From assembly GCA_029961685.1 (NCBI GenBank), contig JARWKL010000002.1:26814908-26878907 (forward strand): a DNA stretch of 64,000 nucleotides, given 5' to 3'. Positions 14,601 to 27,800 of this stretch are shown piece by piece (the first letter of the stretch is position 1; the number at the start of each line of letters is the position of its first letter). Under the pieces are notes generated by a model, which searched no databases, was not told the origin of the DNA, and saw nothing but the letters and a program-made list of their open reading frames with translations. Position numbers and translations under genes: made by a program. Source of the stretch: Aristolochia californica (Eukaryota > Streptophyta > Magnoliopsida > Piperales > Aristolochiaceae).

Positions 14601-15949
14601 CCATAAGTCATTTCTAACAAAAATTATAGCCGTTACACATCATTAATCGATCAAAATATTTGCATTGATCTATGATTGTGAGGTCCGCCCTTTGTAAATA
14701 GGTAAAAAGTGGGTTGTTTGGCTTTGGTAAATATCCCACCGCAAGTTAACTTGAGAATTTAATTTTTCCTTCTCCTTGAAATTATAGGATCAATTGGTCA
14801 TTTGCATCTCCAACATGTTTCAGGCATACATATCCATATTTAAAATATTTTAGGATCAATTAAAAATCTCTTTCATATAAAATTCCACGAAGCTATTAGG
14901 GGTTGTACTAGTGGAATTTCCCAAAGATAGATAACAAAACTTTGGTGTTCATTTTTAGTCTGTGAAATAATTTTCTTCATTTACATTTATTATAGTTTTC
15001 AATTTGTTGCATACATAAACTCTAAAAGTTTCATTTTTTTGTGATCTATTTGTGTTATCTTTTTGTTTACGAGAAAAATGGGAGAGTGTAAACTCAAGTT
15101 TGGATTTGAAAAAAAATTGGACACCCAAAATGGAAATGTACAAATGATGAGAGAGTTAATTCCAAAAAGTATCTGTGATTTTTAAGAATCGTAAACTCCC
15201 AAACCATAAGTCATTTCTTACAAAAATTGTAGCCGTTACACCTCGTTAATTGATCAAAATATTTACGATGATCTATGATTATAAGGGCCGCTTTTTGTAA
15301 ATAGGCAAAAAGTGGGTTGTTTAGATCCGGTAAATATCCCACCGCATGTTAACTTGAGAATTTAATTTTTCCTACTCTTTGAAAATTTTGGGTCAATAAG
15401 TCATTTGCATCTTTAACATGTTTCAGGCATGCATATCCATATTTAAAACATGTTAGGATCAATTTGAAATCTCTATCTTTTAAAATTCCACCAAGCTATT
15501 AGGGGTTGTATTGGTGGAATTTCCCAAACATGGATAAAAAAATTTTGTTGTTCATTTTTAGTGCGTGTAATAATTTTCTTCACTTAGATTTATTGTTTCC
15601 AATTTTTGGCATACATAAACTCTAAAATTTTCATTTTGTTGTGATTAATTTGCCTTATCTCTTTGTTTACGAGAAAAATGGGATAGTGAAAAATTAAGTC
15701 TGGATTTGAAAAAAAATTGAACATCCAAAATGGAAAAGTACAAATGGTGAGAGAGATAATTCCAAAAAGTATCTGTAATTTTTAAGAATCGTAAACTCTT
15801 TTAGTTTTTTAAATATTAGGTTTTGCATTCATTGGAAAAGGAAGGGTCAGGCATTTTTAACACAGTGTTGACTCCCAAACCATAAGTCATTTCTAACAAA
15901 AATTATAGCCGTTACACATCATTAATCGATCAAAATATTTACGATGGTC
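11652..15949 (-). repeat. Left satellite array (part 2), up to the inversion point
   Basis: Continuation of the left array after the gap. Phase markers lie at about 12145, 12823, 13497, 14175, 14853 and 15457, with intervals of 678, 674, 678, 678 and 604 bp. The short last interval reflects a deletion of about 74 bp near 15195, where AAACTC joins directly to CCAAACC and the G run and its surroundings are lost. The array ends inside a unit, within the motif TTACGATGGTCTATGATTG. No genes are seen. Confidence 0.95.
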
Positions 15950-15990
15950 TATGATTGTTAGATCATTGTAAATGTTTTGATCGATTAATG
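15920..15990. repeat. Inversion centre of the satellite array (inverted repeat with 11-bp spacer)
   Basis: The array changes direction here. The left arm ends at 15949, an 11-base spacer TATGATTGTTA occupies 15950-15960, and the right arm starts at 15961 with GATCATTGTAAATG. About 30 bp on each side pair almost perfectly: CATTAATCGATCAAAA on the left against TTTTGATCGATTAATG on the right. Beyond that, pairing continues through whole units at ordinary unit-to-unit divergence. The arms are not identical over long distance, so this is not a fresh perfect palindrome. It could be a real inversion breakpoint or a scaffold join error; no N marks it. Confidence 0.93.
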
Positions 15991-17241
15991 ATGTGTAACC
16001 GCTATAATTTTTGTTAGAAATGACTTATGATTCGGGAGTTAACACTCAGTTAGAAATACCTCACCCCCCCTTTTCCGTTGATTGAAATACCTAATATATA
16101 AAAACTAAAAGAGTTTAAAATCATTAAAAATCACATATCCTTTTTGAAATTATCTCTCTCAACATTTGTGCTTTTCCATTTTGGATGTTCAATTTTTTTT
16201 CAAATCCAAACTTAATTTTTCACTCTCCCATTTTTCTCGCAAACAAAAAGATAAGGCAAATAGATCACAACAAAATGAAAATTTTAGAGTTTATGTATGC
16301 AAAAAATTCAAAGCTATAATAAATTTAAGTAAATAAAATTATTTCACGCACTAAAAATGAACACCAAAGTTTTGTTATCCATGTTTGGGAAATTCCACCA
16401 ATACAACCCCTAATAGCTTGGTAGAATTTTATAAGAAAGAGAATTCAAAATGATCCTGACATGTTTTAAATATGGACATGGATATCTGAAACATGTTGAA
16501 GATGTGAATGACCTAATGATCCAAAAATTTCAAGCAGGAGAAAAAAATTAAATTCTCAAGTTAACGTGCAGTGGCATATTTACGAAAGCCAAACAACCCA
16601 CTTTTTTCCAATTTACAAAAACCGGACCTAACAATCATAGATCATAATAAATGTTTTGATCGATTAATGATGTGTAACGCATATAATTTTTGTTAGAAAT
16701 GACTTAAGGTTTGGGAGTCAACACTCAATTAAAAATGTCTCACCCCCCCTTTTCCGATGATTGCAAAACCTAATATATAAAAAAGTAAAAGATTTTACAA
16801 TCCTTAAAAATCACATATGCTTTTTGGAATTATCTCTCTCAGGATTTGTGCATTTCCATTTTGGATGTTCAATTTTTTCTCAAATCCAAACTTGAGTTTT
16901 CATTCTCCCATTTTTCTCGAAAACAAAAAGATAAGGGAAATAGATCACAACAAAATGAAAATTTGAGAGTTTATGTATGTAAAAAATTAAAAACTACAAT
17001 AAAATTAATGGAAGAAAATTATTTCACGCACTAAAAATGAACACCGAAGTTTTGTTATCCATGTTTGGGAAATTCCACTTGTGCAACCCCTAATAGCTTG
17101 GTGGAATTTTATGAAAGAGATTTCTAATTGATCCCATGTTTTAAATATGGATATGCAAGCCTAAAACATGTTGAAGATGCAAATGACCTAATGATCCAAA
17201 AATTTCAGGTAGAAAAATTAAATTCTCAAGTTAACCCAAAG

Positions 17242-17264
17242 CCCCCCCCCCCCCCCCCCCCCCC
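17242..17264. repeat. C23 homopolymer run at a deletion join
   Basis: 23 consecutive C in the right array. Just upstream, GTTAACCC joins almost directly to the run, so roughly 150 bp normally before it is missing: expansion and deletion occur together. Confidence 0.85.
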
Positions 17265-20200
17265 TGAACCTTTTTTTGATGATTGCTTAACCTAATATAT
17301 AAAAAACTAAAAGTGTTTACAATCCTTAAAAATCACAGATACTTTTTGCAAATATCTCTCAGCATTTATACATTTCCATTTTGGATGTTCAATCTTTTTC
17401 AAATCAAACTTGAGTATTCACTCTCCCATTTTTCTCGTAAACAAAAAGATAAGCCAAAAAGATCACAACAAAATGAAAATTTTAGAGTTTATTTCACGCA
17501 CTATAAATGAACACCAAAGTTTTGTTATCCTTGTTTGGGAAATTCCACTTGTACAACCCTTAATAGCAAGGTGGAATTTTATAAGAAAGAGATTTGTAAT
17601 TGATCCTCACATGTTTTAAAAATGGATATGCTAGCCTGAAACATGTTGAAGATGGAAATGACCTAATGATCCAAAAATTTCGAGTTGAAAAAAATAAATT
17701 CTAAAGTTAACATGCGATGGGATATTTACCAGAGACCAACAACCCCCTTTTTTCCATTTACAAAAAGCGGACCAAACAATCATAGATCATCGTAAATGTT
17801 TAGATCAATTAATGATGTGTAACGCCTATAATTTTTGTTAGAAAGGACTCATGGTTTGGGAGTCAACACTTAGTTAAAAATGCCTCACCCCACATTTTCG
17901 ATGACTGCAAAACCTAATATATAAAAAACTAAAGGAGTGTAGAATACTGAAAAATCATAGATGCTTTTTCGAATTATCTCTCTCAGAATTTGCGATTTTC
18001 TATTTTGGATGTTCAATTTTCTTTCAAATCCAAACTTGAGTTTTTACTCTCCCATTTTCCTCGTAAAAAAAAGATAAGGCAAAAAGATCACAACAAAATG
18101 AAAATTTTAGAGTTTATGTATGGAAAAAATTAAAAACTATAATAAATGTAAGTTAAGAAAATTATTTCACGCACAAAAATATAACACAAAATATTTGTTA
18201 TCCATGGTTGGGAAATTCCACTAGTACAACCCCTAATAGCTTGGTGGAATTTTATAAGAAAGAGATTTCTAAATGATCCTATGTTTTAAATAAGGATATG
18301 CATGCCTGAAACAAATTGAAGATGCAAATGTCCTAATGATCAAAAAATTTTGATTAGAAAAAATTAAATTCTCAAGTTAACGTGCGGTGGGATGTTTTCA
18401 AGAGCCAAACAACCCACTTTTAACCTATTTACAAAAAAGCGGACCTAACCATCATAGATCATTGTAAATTATTTGATCGATTAACGATGTCTAACGGCTA
18501 TAAATTTGGTTAGAAACGACTTATGGTTTGGGAGTCAACACTCAGTTATAAATGCCTCGCCCCCCCTTTTCCGACGATTGCAAAACCTAATATATAAAAA
18601 ACTAAAAGAGTTTTCAATCCTTAAAAATCACATATACTTTTTGTAATTATCTCTCTCAGCATTTGTGCATTACCATTTTGGATGTTCAATTTTATTTCAA
18701 ATCCAAACTTGAGTATTCACTCTCCCATTTTTCTCATAAACAAAAAGATAAAGCAAATAGATCACAATAAGATGAAAATTTTAGAGTTTATATATACAAA
18801 AAATTGAAAACTATAATAAATGTAACTGAAGAAAATTATTTCATGCACTAAAAATGAACACCAAATTTTTGTTATGCTTGTTCTGGAAATTCCACTCGTA
18901 CAACCCCTAATAGCTTGGTGGAATTTTATACGAAAGAGATTTCTAATTGATCCTAACATGTTTTAAAAATGGATATGCATGTCTGAAACTTGTTGAAGAT
19001 GCAAATGACCTAATGATCCAAAAATTTGAGGGAGTAGAGAAAAATAAATTCTCAAGTTAACGTGCGGTGAGATATTTACAAGAGCCAAACAACCCACTTT
19101 TTGCCTTTTTACAGAAAGTGGACCAAACAACCATAGATCATCGTAAATATTTTGATCAATTAATGATGTGTAACGCCTATAATTTTTGTGTGAAATGACT
19201 TATGGTTTGGGAGTCAACACTTAGTTAAAAATTGCTCGACCCCCTTTTCCTATGATTGCAAAACCAAATATATAAAAAACTCAAAGAGTTTACAATCCTT
19301 TAAAATCACAGATGTTATTTCAAATTATCTCTGTCAGCATTTGTGATTTTCCATTTTGGATGTTCAATTTTTTTTCGAATCCAAACTTGAGTTTTCACTC
19401 TCCCATTTTTCTCGTAAACAAAAAGATAAGGCAAAAAGATCACAACAAAATGAAAACTTTATAGTTTATATATGTAAAATTTGAAAAATTAAATAATTGT
19501 AAGTGAAGAAAATTATTTCATGCACTAAAAATAAACACCAAAGTTTTGTTATCCATGTTTGGGAAATTCCACTAGTACAACCCCTAATAGCTTTGTGGAT
19601 GTTTTCCAGAGCCGAACAACCCACTTTTTGCCTATTTACAAAAGCGAACCTAACAATCATAGATCATCGTAAATGTTTTGATCGATTAATAATATGTAAC
19701 TACTATAATTTTAATTAGAAATGACTTATGGTTAGGGAGTCAACACTCAGTTAAAAATGCCTCACCCCTCCTTTTTCGATGATTGCAAAACTTAATATAT
19801 AAAAAACTAAAAGAGTTTACAATCCTTAAAAATCACAGAGACTTTTTGCAACTATCTCTCTAAGCATTTTTGCATTTCCATTTTGGATGTTCAATTTTTT
19901 TTCAAATGCTAACATGAGTATTCACTCTCGCATTTTTCTTGTAAACAAAAAGAAAAGGACAATAGGTCACTACAAAATTAAAATTTTAGAGTTTATGTAT
20001 GAAAAAAAATTAAAAATATAATAAATGTAAGTGAAGAATATTATTTCACGCATTAAAAATGAACACCAAAGTTTTGTTATCCATGTTTGGGAAATTCCAT
20101 ATGTACAACCCCTAATAGCTTAGTGTAATTTTATAAGAAAGACACTTCTAATTGACTGTAACATGTTTTAAAAATGGATATGCATGCCAATAACATGTTG

Positions 20201-20852
20201 AATAAGCAAATGACCTAATGATCCTAAAATTTCAAGGAGTAGAAAAAAATAAATTCTCAAGTTAACGTGCGGTGGGATATTTAATAGAGTCAAACAACCC
20301 AATTTTTGCCTATTTACAAAAAGTGGACCAAACAATCATAGATCATCATAAATTTTTTGATCGATTAATGATGTGTAACGCCTATAATTTTTGTTAGAAA
20401 TGACTTATGGTTAGGGAGTCAACACTCGGTCAAAAATGCCTCGCACCCCCTTTTTCGATCATTGCAAAACCTAATATATAAAAAAATTAAAGATTTTATG
20501 ATCTTTAAAAATCATAGATACTTTATGGAATTATCACTCTCAGCATTTGTGCATTTCCATTTTGGATATTCAATTTTTTTTAAATCCAACTTGAGCTTTC
20601 ACTCTTCCATTTTTCACATAAACAAAAAGATAGGGCAAATAGTACACAACAAAATGAAAAATTTGGAGTTTATGTATGGAAAAAATTGAAAACTATAATA
20701 AATGTAAGTGAAGAAAATTATTTCACGCACTAAAAATGAACACCAAAGTTTTGTTATCCATGTTTGGGAAATTCCACTAGTACAACCCCTAATAGCTTGG
20801 TAAAATTTTATAAGAAAGAGATTTGTAATTGATCCTAACATGTTTTAAATAT

Positions 20853-21528
20853 GGATATGCATGCTTGAAACATGTTGAAGATGCAACTAACCTAATGATC
20901 CAAATATTTCGAGTAGAAAAAATTAAATTCTCAAGTTAACATGCGATGGGAAATTTGCCAGAGCCAAACAACCCACTTTTTTCCTATTTACAAAAAGAGG
21001 ACCTAACAATCATAGATCATCCTAAATGTTTTGATCAATTAATGATGTGTAACGGCTATTATTTTTGTTAGAAATGACTTATGGTTTCGGAGTCAACACT
21101 CAGTTAAAAATGCCTCGTACCCCCTTTTTTGATGATTGCAAAACCAAATATATAAAAAACTAAAAGATTTTACGATCTTTAAAAATCACAGATACTTTTT
21201 GGAATTATCTCTCTCAGCATTTGTTCATTTCCATTTTGGATGTTCAATTTTTTTTGAAATCCAAACTTGAGTTTTCACTCTTCATTTTTTCTCGTAAACA
21301 AAAAGATAAGGTAAACATATCATAATAAAACGAAAATTTAAGAGTTTATGTATGCAAAAAAATTGAAAACTAAAAAAATATAAGCGAAGAAAATTATTTG
21401 ACGCAGTAAAAATGAACACAAATTTTTTGTTATCCATGTTTGGGAAATTCCACCAGTACAACCCCTAATAGCTTGGTGAAGTTTTATGAGACAGAGATTT
21501 CTAATTGATCCTAACCTATTAGAAATAT
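20853..21528 (+). repeat. Representative near-intact satellite unit (676 bp)
   Basis: One unit given as a reference copy, counted from GGATATGCATG to the next such motif; the boundary is arbitrary because the array is continuous. It is AT-rich with A- and T-runs and contains the C run (here only ACCCCC), the TATA-like AATATATAAAAAAC stretch, an eight-T run and the dyad ATTCCACCA...GGTGAA near its end. It contains no open frame of gene length on either strand. Confidence 0.9.
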
Positions 21529-24500
21529 GGATATGCATGCCTGAAACATAATGAAGATGTGAATGACCTAATGATCCAAGAATTTCAAGGAGAAGGAATA
21601 ATTAAATTCTCAAGTCAACGTGCAATGGGATTTTTACCAGAGCTAAACAACTCGCTTTTTGCCTATTTAGAAAAAGTGGACCTAACAATCATAGATCATC
21701 GCAAATGTTTTGATCATTACTGATATGTAACAGCTATCATTTTTCTTAGAAATGACTTATGTTTTGGGAGTCAACGCTCAATTAAAAATGCCTCTCCCCC
21801 TTTTTTCCATAATTGTAAAACCAAATATATAAAAAATTCAAAGAGTTTACGTTCCATAAAAATCACATATACTTTTTGGAATTATCTCTCTCAGCATTTG
21901 TGCATTTCCATTTTGGATGTTAAATTTTTTTTTCAAATCCAAACCTGAGTTTTCACTCTCCCATTTTAGTCATAAACAAAAAGATCACAGCAAAATTAAA
22001 ATTTTGGAGTTTATGTATGAAAAAAATTAAAAACTATAATTAATGTAAGTGAAGAAATTTATTCAACGCACTAAAAATGAACACCAAAGTTTTGTTATCC
22101 ATGTTTGGGAAATTCCACCTGTACAACCCCTAATTACTTGGTAGAATTTTATAAGAAAGAGATTTTTAATTGATCCTAACATGTTTTAAATATGGATATG
22201 CATGCCTGAAACATGTTGAAGATGCAAATGACCTAATGATCCAAAAATTTCAAGGAGTAGGAAAAATTTAATTCTCAAGTTAACATGCGGTGGGATATTT
22301 ACCAGAGCCAAACAACCCAATTTCTGCCTATTTAAAAAACGTGGACCTAACAGTCATAGATCATCATAAATGTTTTGATTGACTAATGATGTGTAACGGG
22401 TATAATTTTTGTTAGAAATCACTTATGAGTCAACACTCAGTTAAAAATACCTCACCATCCTTTTTTCGATGATTACAAAACCTAACTTATAAAAACATTA
22501 ACAGATTTTACGGTCCTTAAATATCACAGATGCTTTTTGGAATTATCTCTCTCAGCATTTGTGCATTGCCATTTTTTAAAATTAATTTTTTTCAAATCCA
22601 AACTTGGGTTTTCACTCTCCCATTTTACTCGTAAACAAAAAGATAAGCCAAAAAGATCACAACAAAATGAAAATTTTAGAGTTTATGTTTACAAAAAATT
22701 GAAAACTATAAAGAAAGTAAGTGAAGAAATTTATTTCACGCACTAAAAATGAACACCAAAGTTTTGACATCCATGTTTGGGAAATTCCACTAGTAAAACC
22801 CCTAATTGCATAGTGGAATTTTATAAAAAAGAGATTCTTAATTGATCCTAACATGTTTTAAATATGGATATGCATGCCTGAAACATGTTGAAGATGCAAA
22901 TGACCTAATTATGCAAAAATTTCAAGGAGTTGGAAAAATTAAATTCTCATGTTAACGTGCGGTGGGATATTTACGAGAGCAAAACAACCCACTTTTTGCC
23001 TATTTACAAAAAATAGACCTAACAATCATAGATCATCGTAAATGTTTTGATCGATTAATGATGTGCAATGGTTATAATGTTTGTTAGAAATGACTTATGG
23101 TTTGGGAGTCAACACTCGGTTAAAAAAGGCACTCCAACCCCCTCTCCTTTTCCAATGATTGCAAAACCAAATATATAAAAAACTAAAAAAATTTACAATC
23201 CTTAAAAATCACAGATACATGTTGGAATTATCTTTCTCAGCATTTGTGCATTTCCAATTTGGATGTTCAATTTTTTTCAAATCCCAAACTCGAGTTTTCA
23301 CTCCCCCTTTTTTCCCGTAAACAAAAAGATAAGACAAAAAGATCACAACAAAATGAAAATTTTAGAGTTTTTGTTTGCAAAAAATTGAAAACTATAAAAA
23401 ATGTAAGTGAAGAAAATTATTTCACACACTAAAAATAAACACCAAAGTTTTGTTATCCATCTCTGGGAAATTCCACTAGTACAACCCCTTGGTGGAATTT
23501 TATTAAAAAGAGATTTCTCATTGATCCTAACATGTTTTAAATATGGATATGCATGCCTGAAACATGTTGAAGATGCAAATGACCTAATAATGCAAAAATT
23601 TCAAGGAGTTGGAAAAATTAAATTCTCAAGTTAACGTGCGGTGGGATAGTTACCAGAGCCAAACAACCCACTTTTTGCCTATTCATAAAAAGCGGACCTA
23701 ACAATCATAGATCATCGTAAATGTTTAGATCGATTAATCATGTGCAACGACAATATTTTTTGTTAGAAATGACTTTTGGTTTGGGAGTCAACACTCGGTT
23801 AAAAATGCCTCGCCCCCCTTTTCCAATGATTGCAAAACGAAATATATAAAAAACTAAAAGAATTTACAATCCTTCAAAATCACAGATACTTTTTGGAATT
23901 ATCTTTCTCAACATTTGTGCATTTCCATTTTGGATGTTCAATTTTGTTTAAAACCCAAACTTGAATTTTCGCTCTCCTATTTTTCTCTTAAACAAAAAAA
24001 TAAGGCAAATATATCACAACAGAATGAAAATTTTAGAGTTTGTGTATTCAAAAATTTGAAAACTATAATAAGTGTAAGTAAAGAAAATTATTTCATGCAC
24101 TAGAAATGAACAACAAAGTTTGTTATACATGTTTGGGAAATTCCACTAGTACAACCTCTAATAGTTTGGTGAAATTTTATAAGAAAGAGATTTGTAATTC
24201 ATCCTGACATGTTTTAAATATGGATATGCATGCCTGAAACATGTTGAAGATGCAAAAGACCTATTGATCCAAAAATTTTAAGGAGTAGAAAAAATTAAAT
24301 TCTCAAGTTAACGTGTGGTGGGATATTTTACCAGAGCCAAACAACCCACTTTTTGCCAATTTACAAAATGTGAACCTAACAATCATAGATCATCGTAAAT
24401 GTTTTGATCGATTAATGATGTGTAATGGGTATAATTTTGGTTTGAAATGACTTATGATTTGGGAGTCAACACTCAGTTAAAAATTCCTCACCATCCTTTT

Positions 24501-24888
24501 TTTGATGATTTCAAAACCTAATATATAAAAATTAAAAAGAGTTTACGATCCTTAAAAATGATAGATACTTTTTGGAATTATCTCTCTCAGCATTTCTGCA
24601 TTTCTATTTTGAATGTTCAATTTTTTTTCAAATCCAAACTTGGATTTTCATTCTCCCATTTTACTCGTAAACAAAAAGATAAGACAAAAAGATCACAACA
24701 AAATTAAAATTGTAGAGTTTATGTATGCAAAAAATTGAAAACTATAAAAATTGTAAGTAAAGAAAATTACTTCACGTACTAAAAATGAACACCAAAGTTT
24801 TGTTATCCATGTTTGTGAACACCCCTAAAAGCTTGGTGGAATTTTATAAAAAAGAGATTTGTAATTGATCCTAACATGTTTTAAATAT

Positions 24889-27800
24889 GGATATGCCAGC
24901 CTGAAACTTGTTGAAGATGCAAATGACTTAATGATCCAAATATTTCAAGGAGTAGGAAAAATTAAATTCTCAAGTTAACTTGCGGTGGGATATTTACCAG
25001 AGCCAAACAACCCACTTTTTGCCTATTTACAAAAAGCGTACCTAACGACTATAATTTTTTTTAGAAATGACTTATGGTTTTGGAGTCAACACTCAATTAA
25101 AAATGCCTCACCCCCCATTTTATGATGATTGGAAAACCTAATTTATGAAAAATGAAAGGAGTTTACGATCCTTAAAATTCACATAATTTTTTTGGAATTA
25201 TCTCTCTCAGAATTTTTGCATTTCCATTTTGGATGTTCAATAGTTTTTCAAACCCAAACTTAAGTTTTCACTCTCCCATTTTACTCGTAAACAAAAAGAT
25301 AAGGCAAAAAGATGACAAAAAATGAAAATTTTAGAGTTTTGTATGCAAAAAATTGAAAACCATAATAAATGTAAGTGAAGAAAATTATTCAACACACTAA
25401 AATTGAACACTAGAGTTTTGTTATCCATGTTTGAGAAATTCCACCAGTACAACCCCTAATAGCTTGGTAGAATTGTAAAAGAAAGAGATTTCTAATTGAT
25501 CCTAACATATTTCAAATACAGATATGCAATCCTATAACATGTTTAGGATCCAAATGACCTAATGATCCAAAAATTTCAAGGTGTAGGAAAAATTAAATTT
25601 TGAAGGTAACGTGCGGTGGGATATTTACCAGAGCCAAACAACCCACTTTTTGCCTATTTAAAAAAAATGGACCTAACAATTATAGATTATTGTAAATGTT
25701 TTGATCGATTAATGATGTGTAACGATTATAATTTTTTTTAGAAATGACTTATTGTTTGGGAGTCAACACTCAGTTAAAAATGCTTCACCTCCCATTTTCT
25801 GATGGTTGGAAAACCTAATGTATGAAAAATGAAAAGAGTTTACGATTCATAAAAATCACATAAATTTTTTGGAATTATCTCTCTTAGCATTTGTGCATTT
25901 CCATTTTGGATGTTCAATTTTTTTTCAAATCCATACTTGAGTTTTCACTCTCCCATTTTACTCGTAAACAAAAAGATAAGGCAAAAAAATCACAACAAAA
26001 TAAAAATTTTAGAGTTTATGTATGCAAAAAATTGAAAACTATAATAAATGTAAGCGAAGAAAATTATTCAACATACTAAAAATGAACACCAAAGTTTTGT
26101 TAGCCATGTTTGGGAAATTCCACCAGTACAACTCCTAATAGAATTGGTAGAATTTTATAAGAAAGAGATTTCTAATTGAACCTAACATGTTTTAAATATG
26201 GATATGCAAGCCTATAACATGTTTAAGATGCAAATGACCTAATGATCCAAATATTTCATGGTGAAGGAAAAATTAAATTCTCAAGTTAACATGTGGGGGA
26301 TTTTTACTAGGGCCCAACAAGCCACTTTTTGCCAATTTAAAAAAACCGGACGTAACAATCATAGTTCATCATAAATGTTTTGATCAATTAATGATGTGTA
26401 ACGGCTATAATTTTATTAGAAATGACTTATGGTTTGGGAGTCAACACTCATTTAAAAATGCCTCGCCCACCCTTTTTCGATGATTGCAAAACCTAATATA
26501 TAAAAAACTAAAAGATTTTATGATCCTTAAAAATCACAGATACATTTTGGAATTATCACTCTCAGCATTTAAGCATTTTCATTTGGGATGTTCAAATTTT
26601 TTTCAAATCCAAACTTGAGTTTTCACTCTCCTATTTTTTTCATAAACAAAAAGATAAAACAAATAGATCACAACAAAATTAAAATATTAGAGTTTATGTA
26701 TCCAAAAAATTGAAAACTATAAAAAATGTAAGTGAAGAAAATTATTTCACGCACTAAAATTTACACCAAAGTTCTGTTATCCTTGTTTGGGAAATTCTAC
26801 GAGAACAACCCCTAATTGCTCGATGGAATTTGATAAGAGAGAGATTTCTAATTGATCCTAACATGTTTTAAATATGGATATGCATGCTTGAAACATGTTG
26901 AAGATAAAAATGACCTAATGATCCAAAAATTTCTAGGAGTAGGAAAAAATAAATTTTCAAGTTAACGTGCGGTGGGATATTTTCCAGATCCAAACACTCA
27001 GTTAAAACAGTCGCCCCTCCCCCTCTTTAGGAATTATCTCTCTCTGCTTTTGTGCATTTCCATTTTGGTTGTTCATTTTTTTTCAAATCCAAACTTGAGT
27101 TTTAACTCCCCCATTTTCCTCATCAACAAAAAGATAAGGCAAATAGATCACAACAAAATGAAAATTTTAGAGTTTATGTATGCAAAAAATTGAAAAGTGT
27201 AATAAATCTAAGTGAAGAAAATTATTCAATGCACTAATAATGAACACCAAAGTTTTGTTATCGATGTTTGGGAAATTCCACCAGTATAACCTCTAATAGT
27301 TTGCTGAAATTTTATAAGAAAGAGATTTCTAATTGATTCTGACATATTTTAAATATGGATATGCATGCCTAAAACATGTTGAAGATTCAAATGACCTAAT
27401 GATCCAAAAATTTCAAGGTGTACGAAAAATTAAATTCTCTGCTTAACTTGTGGTGGGATATTTACCAGAGCCAAACAACCCACTTTTTGCCTATTTACAA
27501 AAAGCGGAGTTCATCGTAAATTTTTTGATCGATTAATGATGTCTAACGGCTATAATTTTTGTTAGAAATGACTTATGGTTTGGGAGTCAACACTCAACTA
27601 AAAATGCCTTGCCCGCCCTTTTCTGATGATAGCAAAACCTAATATATAAAAAACTAAAAGATTTTACAACCCTTAAAAATCAAAGATACATTTTGGAATT
27701 ACCTCTCTCAGCAATTGTGCATTACCATTTTTGAAGTTAAATTTTTTTTCAAATCCAAACTTTAGTTTTCACTCTCCCATTTTTTCTCGTAAACAAAAAG

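Larger units (their letters stand above)
15961..24888 (+). repeat. Right satellite array, segment 1 (about 13 units)
   Basis: Forward-orientation units with the phase marker GGATATGCATG (or a variant of it) at about 16475, 17149, 17624, 18294, 18971, 20176, 20853, 21529, 22194, 22866, 23545, 24222 and 24889. The 475-bp interval at 17149 and the 1205-bp interval at 18971 reflect internal deletions; in the second the marker itself is lost near 19600. Landmarks after the marker in a near-intact unit: GACCTAATGATCC +36, CTCAAGTTAAC +77, GCCAAACAAC +110, ACCTAACAATC +148, GATCGATTAATG +180, GAAATGACTTA +217, GAGTCAACACTC +238, C run +265, GATGATTGCAAAACC +278, AATATATAAAAAAC +294, GGAATTATCTC +348, CATTTCCATTTTGG +373, T run +394, AAACAAAAAGATAAGG +443, TTGTTATCCATG +574, dyad +592. 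No genes are seen. Confidence 0.96.

Noticed and set aside
15000..17000. Long hairpin at the inversion as a small-RNA precursor locus
   Set aside because: The arms pair only at ordinary unit divergence beyond ~30 bp and there is no sign of a transcript. The structure is adequately explained as an array inversion.
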